Shown here one piece after another: positions 26,373-34,622 of a stretch of 64,000 nt of DNA. A program made the translations under genes and the position numbers. The notes beneath the pieces were generated by a model. The model was not told the DNA's origin, searched no databases, and saw only the letters and a program-made list of their open reading frames with translations. Location of the stretch: NCBI RefSeq assembly GCF_042680565.1, contig NZ_JBHUEJ010000019.1, forward strand, positions 248,001-312,000. Direction: 5' to 3'. This DNA is from Ottowia flava (GTDB lineage Bacteria > Pseudomonadota > Gammaproteobacteria > Burkholderiales > Burkholderiaceae_C). Position 1 is the stretch's first letter; every line of letters starts with the position of its first letter.

Positions 26373-27083
26373 TCAATCCGCCACGCGCGCCGCGTCCCAG
26401 CGCCGCCATTCGCTGCCCGGCGGCGCTTCAATGGCGATCCGGTCGGCGCGCCACGGGTGCGGCAGGCTCAGCGCCCGCGCGTGCAGCCACAGCCTTTGCA
26501 GGCCTAGCCAGTCCGCCACCGCGCGGTTCAGCGGGCCCTTGCCGTGCGTCGCATCGCCCAGGATCGGGTGGGCGATGTGCTTGCAGTGCCGGCGCAGCTG
26601 GTGGCGTCGCCCGGTTTCGGGGTGCAAGGCCAGCAGGGCGCAGCGCGTGTGGTCAAACGCGCCGTAGGGCAGGGGCAGGGCGTAGCGCGCGAGGCGTTCG
26701 AAATGGGTGACGGCGGGCTGCACCTCCAGCGCCCGGGCCGTTGCACGCGCGTCGTCCGGCAGGCGTTTCAAGGCGTGATCGATGCGCCCGCGCTCCTGCG
26801 GCCAGCCGCGCACGACGGCGAGGTAGCGCTTGTCGATGGCGCCTTCACTATCAAAAAGGGAGCTGGCCGCGCTGGCTGTGTCTGCGTCCAGGGCGAAAAG
26901 CAGTACCCCGCTCGTGCCTTTGTCCAGCCGGTGCAACGGCCACACCGGGCGGCCCAACTGGTCGCGCAGCAGCTGCACGGCGAAGCGCGTTTCGCCCGCG
27001 TCCAGGACCGTGCGGTGCACCAGCAGGCCAGCCGGCTTGTCCACGGCGACCAGGTGCGCGTCTTGGTACAAAATCGGCAGCAT
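26373..27083 (-). CDS. truC: tRNA pseudouridine(65) synthase
   Basis: This RluA-type pseudouridine synthase has 236 residues. Catalytic Asp54 lies in HRLDKGTSGV, the same position as in E. coli TruC, and the N-terminus MLPILYQDAHLVAVDKP aligns with that enzyme. The ATG at 27083 is chosen on this basis; a longer frame to 27107 would run into yaaA. The start codon overlaps the yaaA start on the other strand within the palindrome CATG, so the two genes share two bases head to head and each must be driven by a promoter lying in the other. TruC modifies U65 in some tRNAs. Confidence 0.88.
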   Translation of the reverse strand: MLPILYQDAHLVAVDKPAGLLVHRTVLDAGETRFAVQLLRDQLGRPVWPLHRLDKGTSGVLLFALDADTASAASSLFDSEGAIDKRYLAVVRGWPQERGRIDHALKRLPDDARATARALEVQPAVTHFERLARYALPLPYGAFDHTRCALLALHPETGRRHQLRRHCKHIAHPILGDATHGKGPLNRAVADWLGLQRLWLHARALSLPHPWRADRIAIEAPPGSEWRRWDAARVAD

Positions 27084-27855
27084 GTTGTTTGTATTGTCCC
27101 CGGCCAAGGCGCTGGACTATGAAAGCGCTGTGCCGGCCGATGTGCCCCACACGTCCCCCCTGTTTCCCAAGCAGTCGGCCGAGCTGATCGACGTGCTGCG
27201 CGCGCAGTCGCCGCAGCAGATCGCCCAGCTGATGCACTTGAGTGACGCGCTTTCCGCCCTGAACGTGGCGCGCTACGCCGCGTGGCGCCCGCGCGCCACG
27301 GCGCACAACGCGCGTCAGGCGGTGCTGGCCTTCAACGGCGATGTGTACGGCGGCCTGCAGGCCGCCAGCCTGACGGCCAGGCAGCTCGACTGGCTTCAGG
27401 ACCATGTCTGCATCCTGAGCGGCCTGTACGGCGTGCTGCGGCCGCTGGACCGCATGCAGCCGTACCGGCTGGAGATGGGCACGCCACTGGCGACCGACCA
27501 CGGCGCCAACCTGTACCAGTTCTGGGGCGCGCAGATCGCCGAGTACCTGAACCAGCGCGCCGCGGCCGACAAGACGCCGGTCATCGTCAACCTGGCGTCG
27601 CAGGAATACTTCAAGGCGGTGCAACGCAAGGTGCTGAAGGCGCGCGTGATCGACTGCGTGTTCGAGGACTACAAGAACGGCCAGTACAAGGTCATCAGCT
27701 TTTTTGCCAAGCGCGCACGCGGGCTGATGGCCCGTTACGCCGCGCAGCACCGCATCGGCCGTCCGGCGCAGCTGGAAGGGTTCGATTTGGAAGGCTACGC
27801 CTTCGCCCCCACCGCCTCCAGCTCCGACCGGCTGGTGTTCCGCCGCAAGCAGTAA
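27082..27855 (+). CDS. yaaA: Peroxide stress protein YaaA
   Basis: YaaA (DUF328) limits free intracellular iron during hydrogen peroxide stress and has been shown to bind DNA. The protein is 257 residues, the normal length, starting MLFVLSPAKALDYE. Family stretches seen include FNGDVYGGL near 93, ILSGLYGVLRPLD near 117, YRLEMGT, and ASQEYFKAV. Its ATG overlaps the truC ATG on the opposite strand. The oxygenase gene at 27860 follows 4 bp after its stop, so the two are probably cotranscribed. Confidence 0.95.
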   Translation: MLFVLSPAKALDYESAVPADVPHTSPLFPKQSAELIDVLRAQSPQQIAQLMHLSDALSALNVARYAAWRPRATAHNARQAVLAFNGDVYGGLQAASLTARQLDWLQDHVCILSGLYGVLRPLDRMQPYRLEMGTPLATDHGANLYQFWGAQIAEYLNQRAAADKTPVIVNLASQEYFKAVQRKVLKARVIDCVFEDYKNGQYKVISFFAKRARGLMARYAAQHRIGRPAQLEGFDLEGYAFAPTASSSDRLVFRRKQ

Positions 27856-27859
27856 AGCC

Positions 27860-28708
27860 ATGAGCCAACAGATTACCCCCGAACTCCGCCAATGGATCGT
27901 CGACCAGGCCCAGGCCGGGCACAGCGCCGAATCGGTGCTGCAGTCGATGAAGGCCTCGGGCTGGGACGAGGACGTGGCCATCGACGCGATGGAAACCACG
28001 CTGCGCGGCCATCTCGACCAGCAGGCGGCAGAGCAGGGCCTGCCGCCGTCGTCGCGGGTGCCCGAGCCCAGCGTCGAGGAATCGCCGCTGTACCTGGACG
28101 GCGGCGACCGTCAGGTGGCTGTGCTCAGCGTCATGGCGTCGCCGCGCGTGGTGGTGTTTGGCGGCCTGCTGTCGGACGAGGAATGCGACGCGTTGATCGA
28201 GGCCGCCAAGCCGCGCCTCAGCCGGTCGCTGACGGTGGCGACCAAGACCGGTGGCGAAGAAGTCAACGCGGACCGCACCAGCCAGGGCATGTTCTTCCAG
28301 CGTGGTGAGACAGACTTGGTGCGCCGCATCGAAGCGCGCATCGCCAAGCTGGTCAACTGGCCCGAGATCAACGGCGAAGGCCTGCAGATCCTGCAGTACG
28401 TGCCGGGCACCGAATACAAGCCGCACTACGACTACTTCGACCCGGACGAGCCTGGCACGCCCACCATCCTCAAGCGCGGTGGCCAGCGCGTGGGCACGGT
28501 GGTGATGTACCTGAACGAGCCCGAAAAGGGCGGCGGCACGGTGTTCCCTAATGTGCACCTGTCGGTCGCGCCCAAGCGCGGCAACGCCGTGTTCTTCAGC
28601 TACGAACGGCCGCACCCGTCCACGCGCACGCTGCACGGCGGCGCGCCGGTGACGGCGGGCGAGAAATGGATCGCCACCAAGTGGCTGAGAGAGCGCGAAT
28701 TCCGTTGA
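27860..28708 (+). CDS. 2OG-Fe(II) oxygenase, prolyl 4-hydroxylase-like
   Basis: This is a 282-residue protein with an N-terminal helical pair (TPELRQWIVDQAQAG, ASGWDEDVAIDAM) resembling a UBA-like helical motif. The double-stranded beta-helix of iron/2-oxoglutarate oxygenases spans about 100-282. The iron ligands are His189 and Asp191 in KPHYDYF, and His258 in RTLHGG; Lys275 in the TKWL region can bind the 2-oxoglutarate carboxylate. The family hydroxylates prolines in proteins or peptides; the bacterial target is unknown, with EF-Tu shown for one Pseudomonas member. It starts 4 bp after yaaA. Confidence 0.88.
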   Translation: MSQQITPELRQWIVDQAQAGHSAESVLQSMKASGWDEDVAIDAMETTLRGHLDQQAAEQGLPPSSRVPEPSVEESPLYLDGGDRQVAVLSVMASPRVVVFGGLLSDEECDALIEAAKPRLSRSLTVATKTGGEEVNADRTSQGMFFQRGETDLVRRIEARIAKLVNWPEINGEGLQILQYVPGTEYKPHYDYFDPDEPGTPTILKRGGQRVGTVVMYLNEPEKGGGTVFPNVHLSVAPKRGNAVFFSYERPHPSTRTLHGGAPVTAGEKWIATKWLREREFR

Positions 28709-28726
28709 AGCCTGCGGCACCCATTT

Positions 28727-28787
28727 CAAGCAGAATAGACCTCTGGCCTACGGCCATCTGCGCGGCCAGCTATGAAAATTGAAGTAT
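28727..28787 (-). repeat. Dispersed repeat containing the start codon of the hydrolase gene, copy 10
   Basis: On the minus strand it reads CATAGCTGGCCGCGCAG, then CGTAGGCCAGAGG. The plus-strand ATG at 28772 is part of the AGCTATGAAA end of the element. Confidence 0.85.
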
Positions 28788-29680
28788 CCGGCCTGCAGTT
28801 CGAAGTCGAGGACACAGGCGGCTCCGGCACGCCCGTGCTGCTGCTCATGGGCCTGGGCGGCCAGTTGACGCACTGGCCGGCGGCCTGGGTGCAGGCCCTC
28901 GTTGACGCCGGTTACCGCGTGATCCGCATGGACAACCGCGACGCCGGCCTGTCCACGCACATGCGCGCCAGCGGCACGCCGGTGATTCCGTGGATCGCGC
29001 TGCGTGCCCGTCTGGGCCTGCGCCCGCGTGTGCCTTACCGGCTGGCCGACATGGCAGACGACGCCTTGGGCGTGCTGGATGCGCTGGGCGTGCAACGCGC
29101 GCACGTGGTCGGCATGAGCATGGGCGCCATGATTGCGCAGCGCGTCGCGCTGGCCGCGCCAGACCGCGTGATCAGCCTGAGCTCGCTGATGGGCAGCAGC
29201 GGCGGGCGCGGGCTGCTCAAGCCGCGGCCTGAGGTCATGCGCGTCAGCATGGGCCGCGTGCGCAGCGGCGGCGACGCAGCGCTGGTGGCCTACTACATCC
29301 GTTTCTTGAAGACCATCAGCAGCCACACGCTGGCGCCGACCGAGGCGCAGCTGATGGACGTCTTTCGCGCCACCGCTGCGCGCCACCGCCCGCAGACCGC
29401 AGCCACGCTGCGCCAGCTGGCGGCCATCGTGGCCGACACCGGGCGCGCCGCCAAGCTGGCGCGCATCCAGGCGCCCACGCTGGTGGTGCACGGCGCCGAA
29501 GACCCGCTGGTGCCGCTGGCGGGTGGGAAGGACACGGCGCGGCGCATCCCTGGTGCGCGGCTGGAAGTGATCCCCGACATGGCGCACGACCTGGCGCCGG
29601 CGCCGCACCCCGAAATCCTGCGCCGCGTGCTGGCGGTGCAACTCCCTTTTCTGCAGTCTGTGGACGCCGCACGGTCATGA
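28772..29680 (+). CDS. Alpha/beta hydrolase
   Basis: This 302-residue alpha/beta-fold hydrolase has the nucleophile elbow GMSMG with Ser116. The oxyanion-hole region is LMGLGGQLTHWP, the acidic residue lies in HGAEDPLVPL near 247, and the final His is in DMAHDLAP. It most resembles the esterase/aclacinomycin-methylesterase-like group; substrate is unknown. The start at 28772 is notable because the ATG comes from the end of a dispersed repeat, yet the protein has a normal N-terminus (MKIEVSGLQFEVEDTG). It overlaps queF by four bases. Confidence 0.88.
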   Translation: MKIEVSGLQFEVEDTGGSGTPVLLLMGLGGQLTHWPAAWVQALVDAGYRVIRMDNRDAGLSTHMRASGTPVIPWIALRARLGLRPRVPYRLADMADDALGVLDALGVQRAHVVGMSMGAMIAQRVALAAPDRVISLSSLMGSSGGRGLLKPRPEVMRVSMGRVRSGGDAALVAYYIRFLKTISSHTLAPTEAQLMDVFRATAARHRPQTAATLRQLAAIVADTGRAAKLARIQAPTLVVHGAEDPLVPLAGGKDTARRIPGARLEVIPDMAHDLAPAPHPEILRRVLAVQLPFLQSVDAARS

Positions 29681-30543
29681 CCTCCTCGCCCGCTCACCCC
29701 GCCACACCCCAGGACTCGCCGCTCGGCCGCGCCAGCGCCTACGCAGACCAGTACGACGCGTCGCTGCTGTTCGCCATCCCGCGCGCGCCGCAACGTGCCG
29801 CCTTGGGCATCAACGGCCAACCCAAGTTTTTCGGTGCCGACCTGTGGACGGCGTATGAGCTGTCCTGGCTCAACCTGCGCGGCAAGCCGCAGCTGGCGAT
29901 CGCGCACGTGGTCGTGCCGTGCGAGAGCACGCACATCGTCGAAAGCAAGTCCTTCAAGCTGTACCTGAACAGCTTCAACGGCACGCCCTTCGGCAGCGAG
30001 GCAGAGGTCAAGCAACGCCTGCAGACCGACCTGAGCGCGGCGCTGTGGCAGGGCGGGCCGGTGCAGCAATCGGCCGGCGTGCGCCTGGTGCTGCCGGCCG
30101 ACTTTGACCGCGAGCCCATCCACGAGCTGGACGGCCTGAGCCTGGATCGCCTGGACATCGACTGCGACCGCTACCAGCCCGCGCCCGATCTGCTGACCGC
30201 CGCGTTGGACGAACAGCCGGTGGAAGAGACACTGACCAGCGGCCTGCTGAAAAGCAATTGCCCGGTGACCGGCCAGCCCGATTGGGGCAGTGTGCAGATC
30301 CGCTACGCTGGCCCGCAGATCGACCAGGCCGGGTTGCTGCGCTACATCGTCAGCTTCCGCGGCCACAGCGACTTTCACGAGCACTGTGTCGAGCGCATGT
30401 TCACCGACATTTGGCAGCGCTGCCGCCCGACCAAGCTGACGGTGTACGCGCGCTACACGCGCCGCGGCGGGCTGGACATCAACCCCTGGCGCACCAGCCA
30501 CCCGGGTGCGCTGCCGTCCGCCGTGCGCACGGCGCGGCAGTAG
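29677..30543 (+). CDS. queF: NADPH-dependent 7-cyano-7-deazaguanine reductase (long QueF)
   Basis: QueF reduces preQ0 to preQ1 in queuosine biosynthesis. At 288 residues it is the two-domain YqcD type found in proteobacteria. The preQ0-binding motif region ESKSFKLYLNSFN is near residue 88, the catalytic Cys lies in SNCPVTGQPDWG near 194, and the C-terminal HEHCVERMF contributes a conserved Glu/His. The ATG overlaps the hydrolase stop (ATGA). It converges on the enoyl-CoA isomerase gene, 19 bp away. Confidence 0.96.
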   Translation: MTSSPAHPATPQDSPLGRASAYADQYDASLLFAIPRAPQRAALGINGQPKFFGADLWTAYELSWLNLRGKPQLAIAHVVVPCESTHIVESKSFKLYLNSFNGTPFGSEAEVKQRLQTDLSAALWQGGPVQQSAGVRLVLPADFDREPIHELDGLSLDRLDIDCDRYQPAPDLLTAALDEQPVEETLTSGLLKSNCPVTGQPDWGSVQIRYAGPQIDQAGLLRYIVSFRGHSDFHEHCVERMFTDIWQRCRPTKLTVYARYTRRGGLDINPWRTSHPGALPSAVRTARQ

Positions 30544-30562
30544 GCGGCGCTGCGGTCTGCGC

Positions 30563-31414
30563 TCAGCCGCCGAAGGGCTTGATCGGCTCCAGCGGCGGGA
30601 ACTGGCCGGCGCGCTTTTCCTTCATCGCGGCCACGGCTTCCAGCACGTGCTCGTTGCTCCAGATCGCGCCCTGGATCCAGCCCATCTGGCGCAGACTGTC
30701 TTCCACACTGTGGTCGCGCGCATAGTGCAGCACCTGCTTGGTGCCCCAGATGGCGACCGGTGACTTGGCCGCGATCTCGCGTGCGCACTCCAGGGCCGCG
30801 GCCAGGCAGGCCTCGGGCGTGTCGAACACCTCGTTGACGAAGCCGTAGGCCAGCGCGCGCTCGGCCGACAAGCGGCGGCCGGTGTAGGCCAATTCCTTGA
30901 CCAAGCCCATCGGCAGCAGCTTGGGCAGGCGCTGCAACGTGCCCACGTCGGCCACCATGCCGATGTTGATCTCCTGGATGCAGAAGAAGGCGTCGCGCGT
31001 GGCGTAGCGCACGCAGCCGGCGGTGACCAGGTCGACCGCGCCGCCCACGCACGCGCCCTGGATCGCGAAGATCACCGGGATGCGCAGCGTCTCCAGCAGG
31101 GTGAAGGTGGCCTGCAACTCGCCCAGGCGGTCGAACACGGCGGCGCGCGCCTCCGGGCTGGCGCCGTCCAGCGCCAGACTGTCGCCGAACACGGCCAGGT
31201 CCATGCCGGATGAAAAATGCTTGCCTTCGCCCGAGACGACCAGCGCGCGGGCCTCGCCGCTGCGGTGGAGCTGGCGCAGCACCGCCTCCAGCTCGTGCCA
31301 GAAGGCCGGGTCCATGGCGTTCATGCGCTCGGGGCGGTTGAGCCGCAGGTGGGCGATGTGGTCTTGCAGCGTCAGGCCAAAGCGCGTCATGGGGGGCAGG
31401 GCGGTGGTGTTCAT
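30563..31414 (-). CDS. Enoyl-CoA hydratase/isomerase family, dienoyl-CoA isomerase-like
   Basis: This is a 283-residue crotonase-fold protein. The oxyanion-hole segments are GKHFSSGMDL near 66 and GACVGGAVDLV near 121. The catalytic region reads CIQEINIGMVADVGTLQRLP, where the acidic residues Glu and Asp match delta(3,5)-delta(2,4)-dienoyl-CoA isomerases (the ADVGTLQRLP signature) better than plain enoyl-CoA hydratases. It would handle odd-position double bonds in beta-oxidation. The start at 31414 is chosen over a longer frame to 31438. It is divergent from the HNH gene. Confidence 0.87.
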   Translation of the reverse strand: MNTTALPPMTRFGLTLQDHIAHLRLNRPERMNAMDPAFWHELEAVLRQLHRSGEARALVVSGEGKHFSSGMDLAVFGDSLALDGASPEARAAVFDRLGELQATFTLLETLRIPVIFAIQGACVGGAVDLVTAGCVRYATRDAFFCIQEINIGMVADVGTLQRLPKLLPMGLVKELAYTGRRLSAERALAYGFVNEVFDTPEACLAAALECAREIAAKSPVAIWGTKQVLHYARDHSVEDSLRQMGWIQGAIWSNEHVLEAVAAMKEKRAGQFPPLEPIKPFGG

Positions 31415-31484
31415 GGCGCGACTGTAGTGCAGGCCCATCGGCGCACGCCGTCACGCAGGCGGCACAGCAGACCGGTGCGGGTAT

Positions 31485-31530
31485 GGTTTTGGTAGCGCCT
31501 TGCGCTGGTGGGGCGTGTGCCCAGCCACAA
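31485..31530 (+). repeat. Possible degenerate dispersed repeat
   Basis: The sequence TTGGTAGCGCCTTGCGC resembles the left half of the dispersed element. The right half is not recognisable. It lies between the isomerase and HNH genes. Confidence 0.4.
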
Positions 31531-31649
31531 ATCTGCCATGAAAAAGCGCTATATTGGGGTGTTGCGTCGCTTCACCGGCGGCGCACACGGGCGGCCGGCG
31601 CTGGCAACGCCGGCCACACAAACATGGTTTCCTTGCAAGGGGGCGTTTT

Positions 31650-32210
31650 GTGAAGGTGCTCAAGCTGTCGGCACAGGGGTTGCCGCAATCGTGGGTCTCG
31701 CTGGAGCAGGCGGTGATCCACTACGCGGCCGAAGAAGTGCGCTGGGAAGTCGGCCAGACGGTCGCCACCTTCCGCGGCGGCCACAACGCGCGCACCGGTG
31801 AGCAGTCGATCATCACGGTCAACAGCATCATCGGCACCAAGGGCGTGCCCAACATCAACCCGTTCGAGCTGCGCCCGGGCCTGACCAACGCCAAGCTGTT
31901 CGCCCGCGACCGCAACATCTGCGCTTACTGCGGTTGCCACTTCCACGAAACCGAACTGACGCGCGAACACATCATCCCCTTCGCGCAGAACGGCCGCGAC
32001 GGCTGGATGAACGTGGTCACCGCCTGCCGCGGCTGCAACCACCGCAAGCGCGACCGCACGCCCGAGCAAGCCCACATGCCCCTGCTGTACACGCCCTACG
32101 CGCCCAGCCTGTGGGAAGACTTCATCCTGCGCAACCGGCGCATCCTGGCCGACCAGATGGAGTTCTTGATGGCGCATCTGCCCAAATCTTCGCGTTTGCA
32201 CGACGCCTGA
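31650..32210 (+). CDS. HNH endonuclease-family protein
   Basis: This is a 186-residue protein with an HNH domain in its second half. The zinc cysteines CAYCG near 92 and CRGCNHRKRD near 127 frame the motif LTREHIIPFAQNGRDGW, where His and Asn form the nuclease site. The N-terminal 80 residues form a separate conserved region (LSAQGLPQSWVSLEQAV). The GTG at 31650 is chosen because AAGGGGG lies upstream and the longer frame is unlike the family. This HNH family is a common chromosomal gene in Burkholderiales; its cellular role is not established. It is followed by a P-loop kinase gene. Confidence 0.85.
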   Translation: MKVLKLSAQGLPQSWVSLEQAVIHYAAEEVRWEVGQTVATFRGGHNARTGEQSIITVNSIIGTKGVPNINPFELRPGLTNAKLFARDRNICAYCGCHFHETELTREHIIPFAQNGRDGWMNVVTACRGCNHRKRDRTPEQAHMPLLYTPYAPSLWEDFILRNRRILADQMEFLMAHLPKSSRLHDA

Positions 32211-32260
32211 CGGCCCGCGGCGGCGCGGGGCCCGGTGCGGCCCTTGGGCATACTTGCTGC

Positions 32261-32833
32261 ATGCCCCGACTCATCTTCTTCTGCGGCCACGCCGGCACCG
32301 GCAAGACCACGCTGGCCAAGCGCCTCATCGGCCCGCTGATGGCCCGCACCGGCGAATCCTTCTGCCTGCTGGACAAGGACACGCTGTACGGCGGTTACAG
32401 CGCCGCCGTGATGGGCGCGCTGACGGGCGACCCCAACGACCGCGACAGCCCCACGTACCTTCAGCACCTGCGCGAGCCCGAGTACGCGGGCCTGATGGCC
32501 ACGGCGCGCGAGAACCTGGCGCTGGGCGTGAACGTGATGGTCGTCGGCCCACTGTCGCGCGAGGTCAAGGCGCACCGGCTGACCGACCCGGCCTGGCTGC
32601 AGGTCGAAGGCGACGTCACGGTGCGCGTGGTGTGGGTGCACCTGCCCGAAGCCGAGGCGCGCCGCCGCATCACGCTGCGCGGCAACCCGAACGACGCGTG
32701 GAAGCTGGCGCACTGGGACGACTACCGCACCCGCCTGTTCATGCCCAGCGCCGCCGAGTACCCCGAACTCACGCTGTTCGACAACTCGGCCCCGACCGAG
32801 CAGGCCGAACGCTTGCTGAAAAGCCTGCTGTAA
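32261..32833 (+). CDS. P-loop kinase-like ATPase
   Basis: This 190-residue P-loop protein has Walker A GHAGTGKTTLAK at 9-20 and a LLDKDTLYGG segment near 35 that resembles the substrate-side aspartate of gluconate- or zeta-toxin-like kinases. A VVWVHLPEAEARRRI stretch, followed by RGNPNDAWKL, forms the lid with several arginines. Its size and motifs fit a small-molecule or nucleotide kinase rather than a AAA+ machine. The ATG at 32261 gives MPRLIFFCG, a natural first strand. It follows the HNH gene by 50 bp on the same strand. No antitoxin partner is visible, so a toxin role is not supported. Confidence 0.8.
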   Translation: MPRLIFFCGHAGTGKTTLAKRLIGPLMARTGESFCLLDKDTLYGGYSAAVMGALTGDPNDRDSPTYLQHLREPEYAGLMATARENLALGVNVMVVGPLSREVKAHRLTDPAWLQVEGDVTVRVVWVHLPEAEARRRITLRGNPNDAWKLAHWDDYRTRLFMPSAAEYPELTLFDNSAPTEQAERLLKSLL

Positions 32834-32856
32834 CGCAGGGGCAGGGTCGACCATTT

Positions 32857-32925
32857 TTTATAGAAATAGGGCTCTAGCCCTACAACCACCTGCGTAACCA
32901 GCTACTCAATCGGTAGCAAGAATGC
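32857..32925 (-). repeat. Dispersed repeat, copy 11
   Basis: On the minus strand it reads AGTAGCTGGTTACGCAG, then TGTAGGGCTAGAG, then CTATTT. It lies between two convergent genes. Confidence 0.85.
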
Positions 32926-32942
32926 CCTCTGATTGAACCCGG

Positions 32943-34379
32943 TCAACTGGCCTGACCGGGGTCAGCGGTATCGGCCGGCGCGGTCGGCCGGCGGCGGTCA
33001 TCGGCCAGTTGCCAGAAGATCGCGGCCGAGGCCATGGTCAGCACCCCGATCGTCACCAGCGCGCCGCGGAAGACGCCCAGCGACTGCGGCCCCGGCGTGG
33101 GGCCGGCGCCCAGCCAGTTAGAGAAGGTGCTGAGCAGCGCCGCCGCCACGCTGACGCCAAGGCTCATGCCCAGCATCTGCACCATCGACATCAGGCTGTT
33201 GCCGCTGGAAGCGTGCGCCGGGTTCAGGTCCTTCAGCGTCACGGTGTTCATGGCGGTGAATTGCATCGAATTGACCGCACCGAAGATCGCCATCTGGATG
33301 ACCCGCAGCCACAGCGGCTGCGTGGGCGTCATCAGCGCAAAGCTGGCGATCATCAGGCCCAGCGCGATCGTGTTGACGACCAGCACGCGGCGGTAGCCCA
33401 GGCGCTGCACGATGCGGGTCACCACGCGCTTCATGCCCATGCTGGCGATGGCCACCGGCAGCATCAGCATGCCGGCCTGCGCCGGGCTGTAGCCCATGGC
33501 CAGTTGCATCAACAGCGGAATCAGGTAAGGCATGGCGCCCGAGCCGATGCGCGCAAACAGGTTGCCCAGCAGGCCCACGCGGTAGCTTTGCAGCTGGAAC
33601 AGGCTGGGCGAAAACAGCGGCGCCGGCGTGCGCAGGGCGTGCAGCCAGTACGAGGCCAGCGCGGCCAGGCCGAGCATCAGCAGCGCCACCACCACGGCGT
33701 GCTGCAGGCCCAGCGCGCCGATGCCGTCCAGGGCGATCGAAATCGACAGCATCGCCACCACCAGCATCACGTAGCCCGACAGGTCGAAGCGCGCCAGGTC
33801 GCTGCCGCGAAAGTCCGGCATGTAGCGCAGCGTGGCCCAAACGCCCACCAGCGCCACCGGCAGGTTGATCAGGAAGATCCAATGCCAGGAGGCGACTTCC
33901 ACCAGCCAGCCCCCCAGCGTCGGCCCGATCAGCGGGCCGACCAGTCCGGGGATGGCCACGAAGCTCATCGCCTCCAAAAAGCGCTCGCGCGGGAAGGCGC
34001 GCAGCACCGTCAGGCGCCCGACGGGCAGCAGCATGGCGCCGCCGCAGCCCTGCAGGATGCGCGACAGTGTCAGTTCGGTCAGCGTGCGCGAGGCGGCGCA
34101 GGCCGCAGAACCCAGCGCGAACAGCGCAATCGCCAGCATGAAGATGCGCCGTGTGCCAAAACGGTCGGCCAGCCAGCCGGTGGCGGGAATCACGGTGGCC
34201 ATCGCCAGCGCGTAGGCCACCACCACGGCCTGCATGCGCAAGGGGCTTTCACCCAGGCTGCGCGCCATGGCGGGCAGGGCGGTGTTGACGATGGTGGAGT
34301 CCAGCGTCTGCATGAAAAAGCCGATGGCGACCAGCCACAGCAGCAGGCGCGTGGACTGTTCGGAGGCTTTGGAGGTCAT
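32943..34379 (-). CDS. DHA2-family MFS multidrug efflux transporter
   Basis: This 478-residue inner-membrane protein belongs to the drug:H+ antiporter-2 (EmrB/MdtD-like) family and has about 14 membrane segments. Motif C-like and family stretches seen are MQTLDSTIVNTALPAMA near 28, GWLADRFGTRR (motif A), RILQGCGGAMLLPVGR, and GPLIGPTLGGWL. The start at 34379 is chosen because it gives MTSKASEQ followed by the first helix; a longer frame to 34550 has no membrane or conserved content. No periplasmic adaptor gene lies nearby, so it probably works as a single-component MdtD-like exporter. Confidence 0.9.
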   Translation of the reverse strand: MTSKASEQSTRLLLWLVAIGFFMQTLDSTIVNTALPAMARSLGESPLRMQAVVVAYALAMATVIPATGWLADRFGTRRIFMLAIALFALGSAACAASRTLTELTLSRILQGCGGAMLLPVGRLTVLRAFPRERFLEAMSFVAIPGLVGPLIGPTLGGWLVEVASWHWIFLINLPVALVGVWATLRYMPDFRGSDLARFDLSGYVMLVVAMLSISIALDGIGALGLQHAVVVALLMLGLAALASYWLHALRTPAPLFSPSLFQLQSYRVGLLGNLFARIGSGAMPYLIPLLMQLAMGYSPAQAGMLMLPVAIASMGMKRVVTRIVQRLGYRRVLVVNTIALGLMIASFALMTPTQPLWLRVIQMAIFGAVNSMQFTAMNTVTLKDLNPAHASSGNSLMSMVQMLGMSLGVSVAAALLSTFSNWLGAGPTPGPQSLGVFRGALVTIGVLTMASAAIFWQLADDRRRPTAPADTADPGQAS

Positions 34380-34622
34380 CAGGGCAGACACAGGGGGCGA
34401 GACGCCGGCCGATGATACCGACGAGGCCTGGAGCGCGCTTGCGGCGGCTTGCGGTCTGAAGCCTGTCGACCTTGGGCGGCGTGTGCGGATGAAGGAAAAA
34501 GTGAACGCATGTGCTTTTTTGTCCACACTGGCATCAATGGCGGTCGACATGCGCGAGCCGCAGTCCTATGCTTTGGGACACGACCCTCGTATTCGCTTTG
34601 ACCCGTGCACTGGAGACCGACC

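Noticed and set aside
32261..32833. P-loop kinase considered as a zeta-type toxin
   Set aside because: No adjacent epsilon-like antitoxin gene and the partner upstream is an HNH protein, so a toxin-antitoxin call is not supported.
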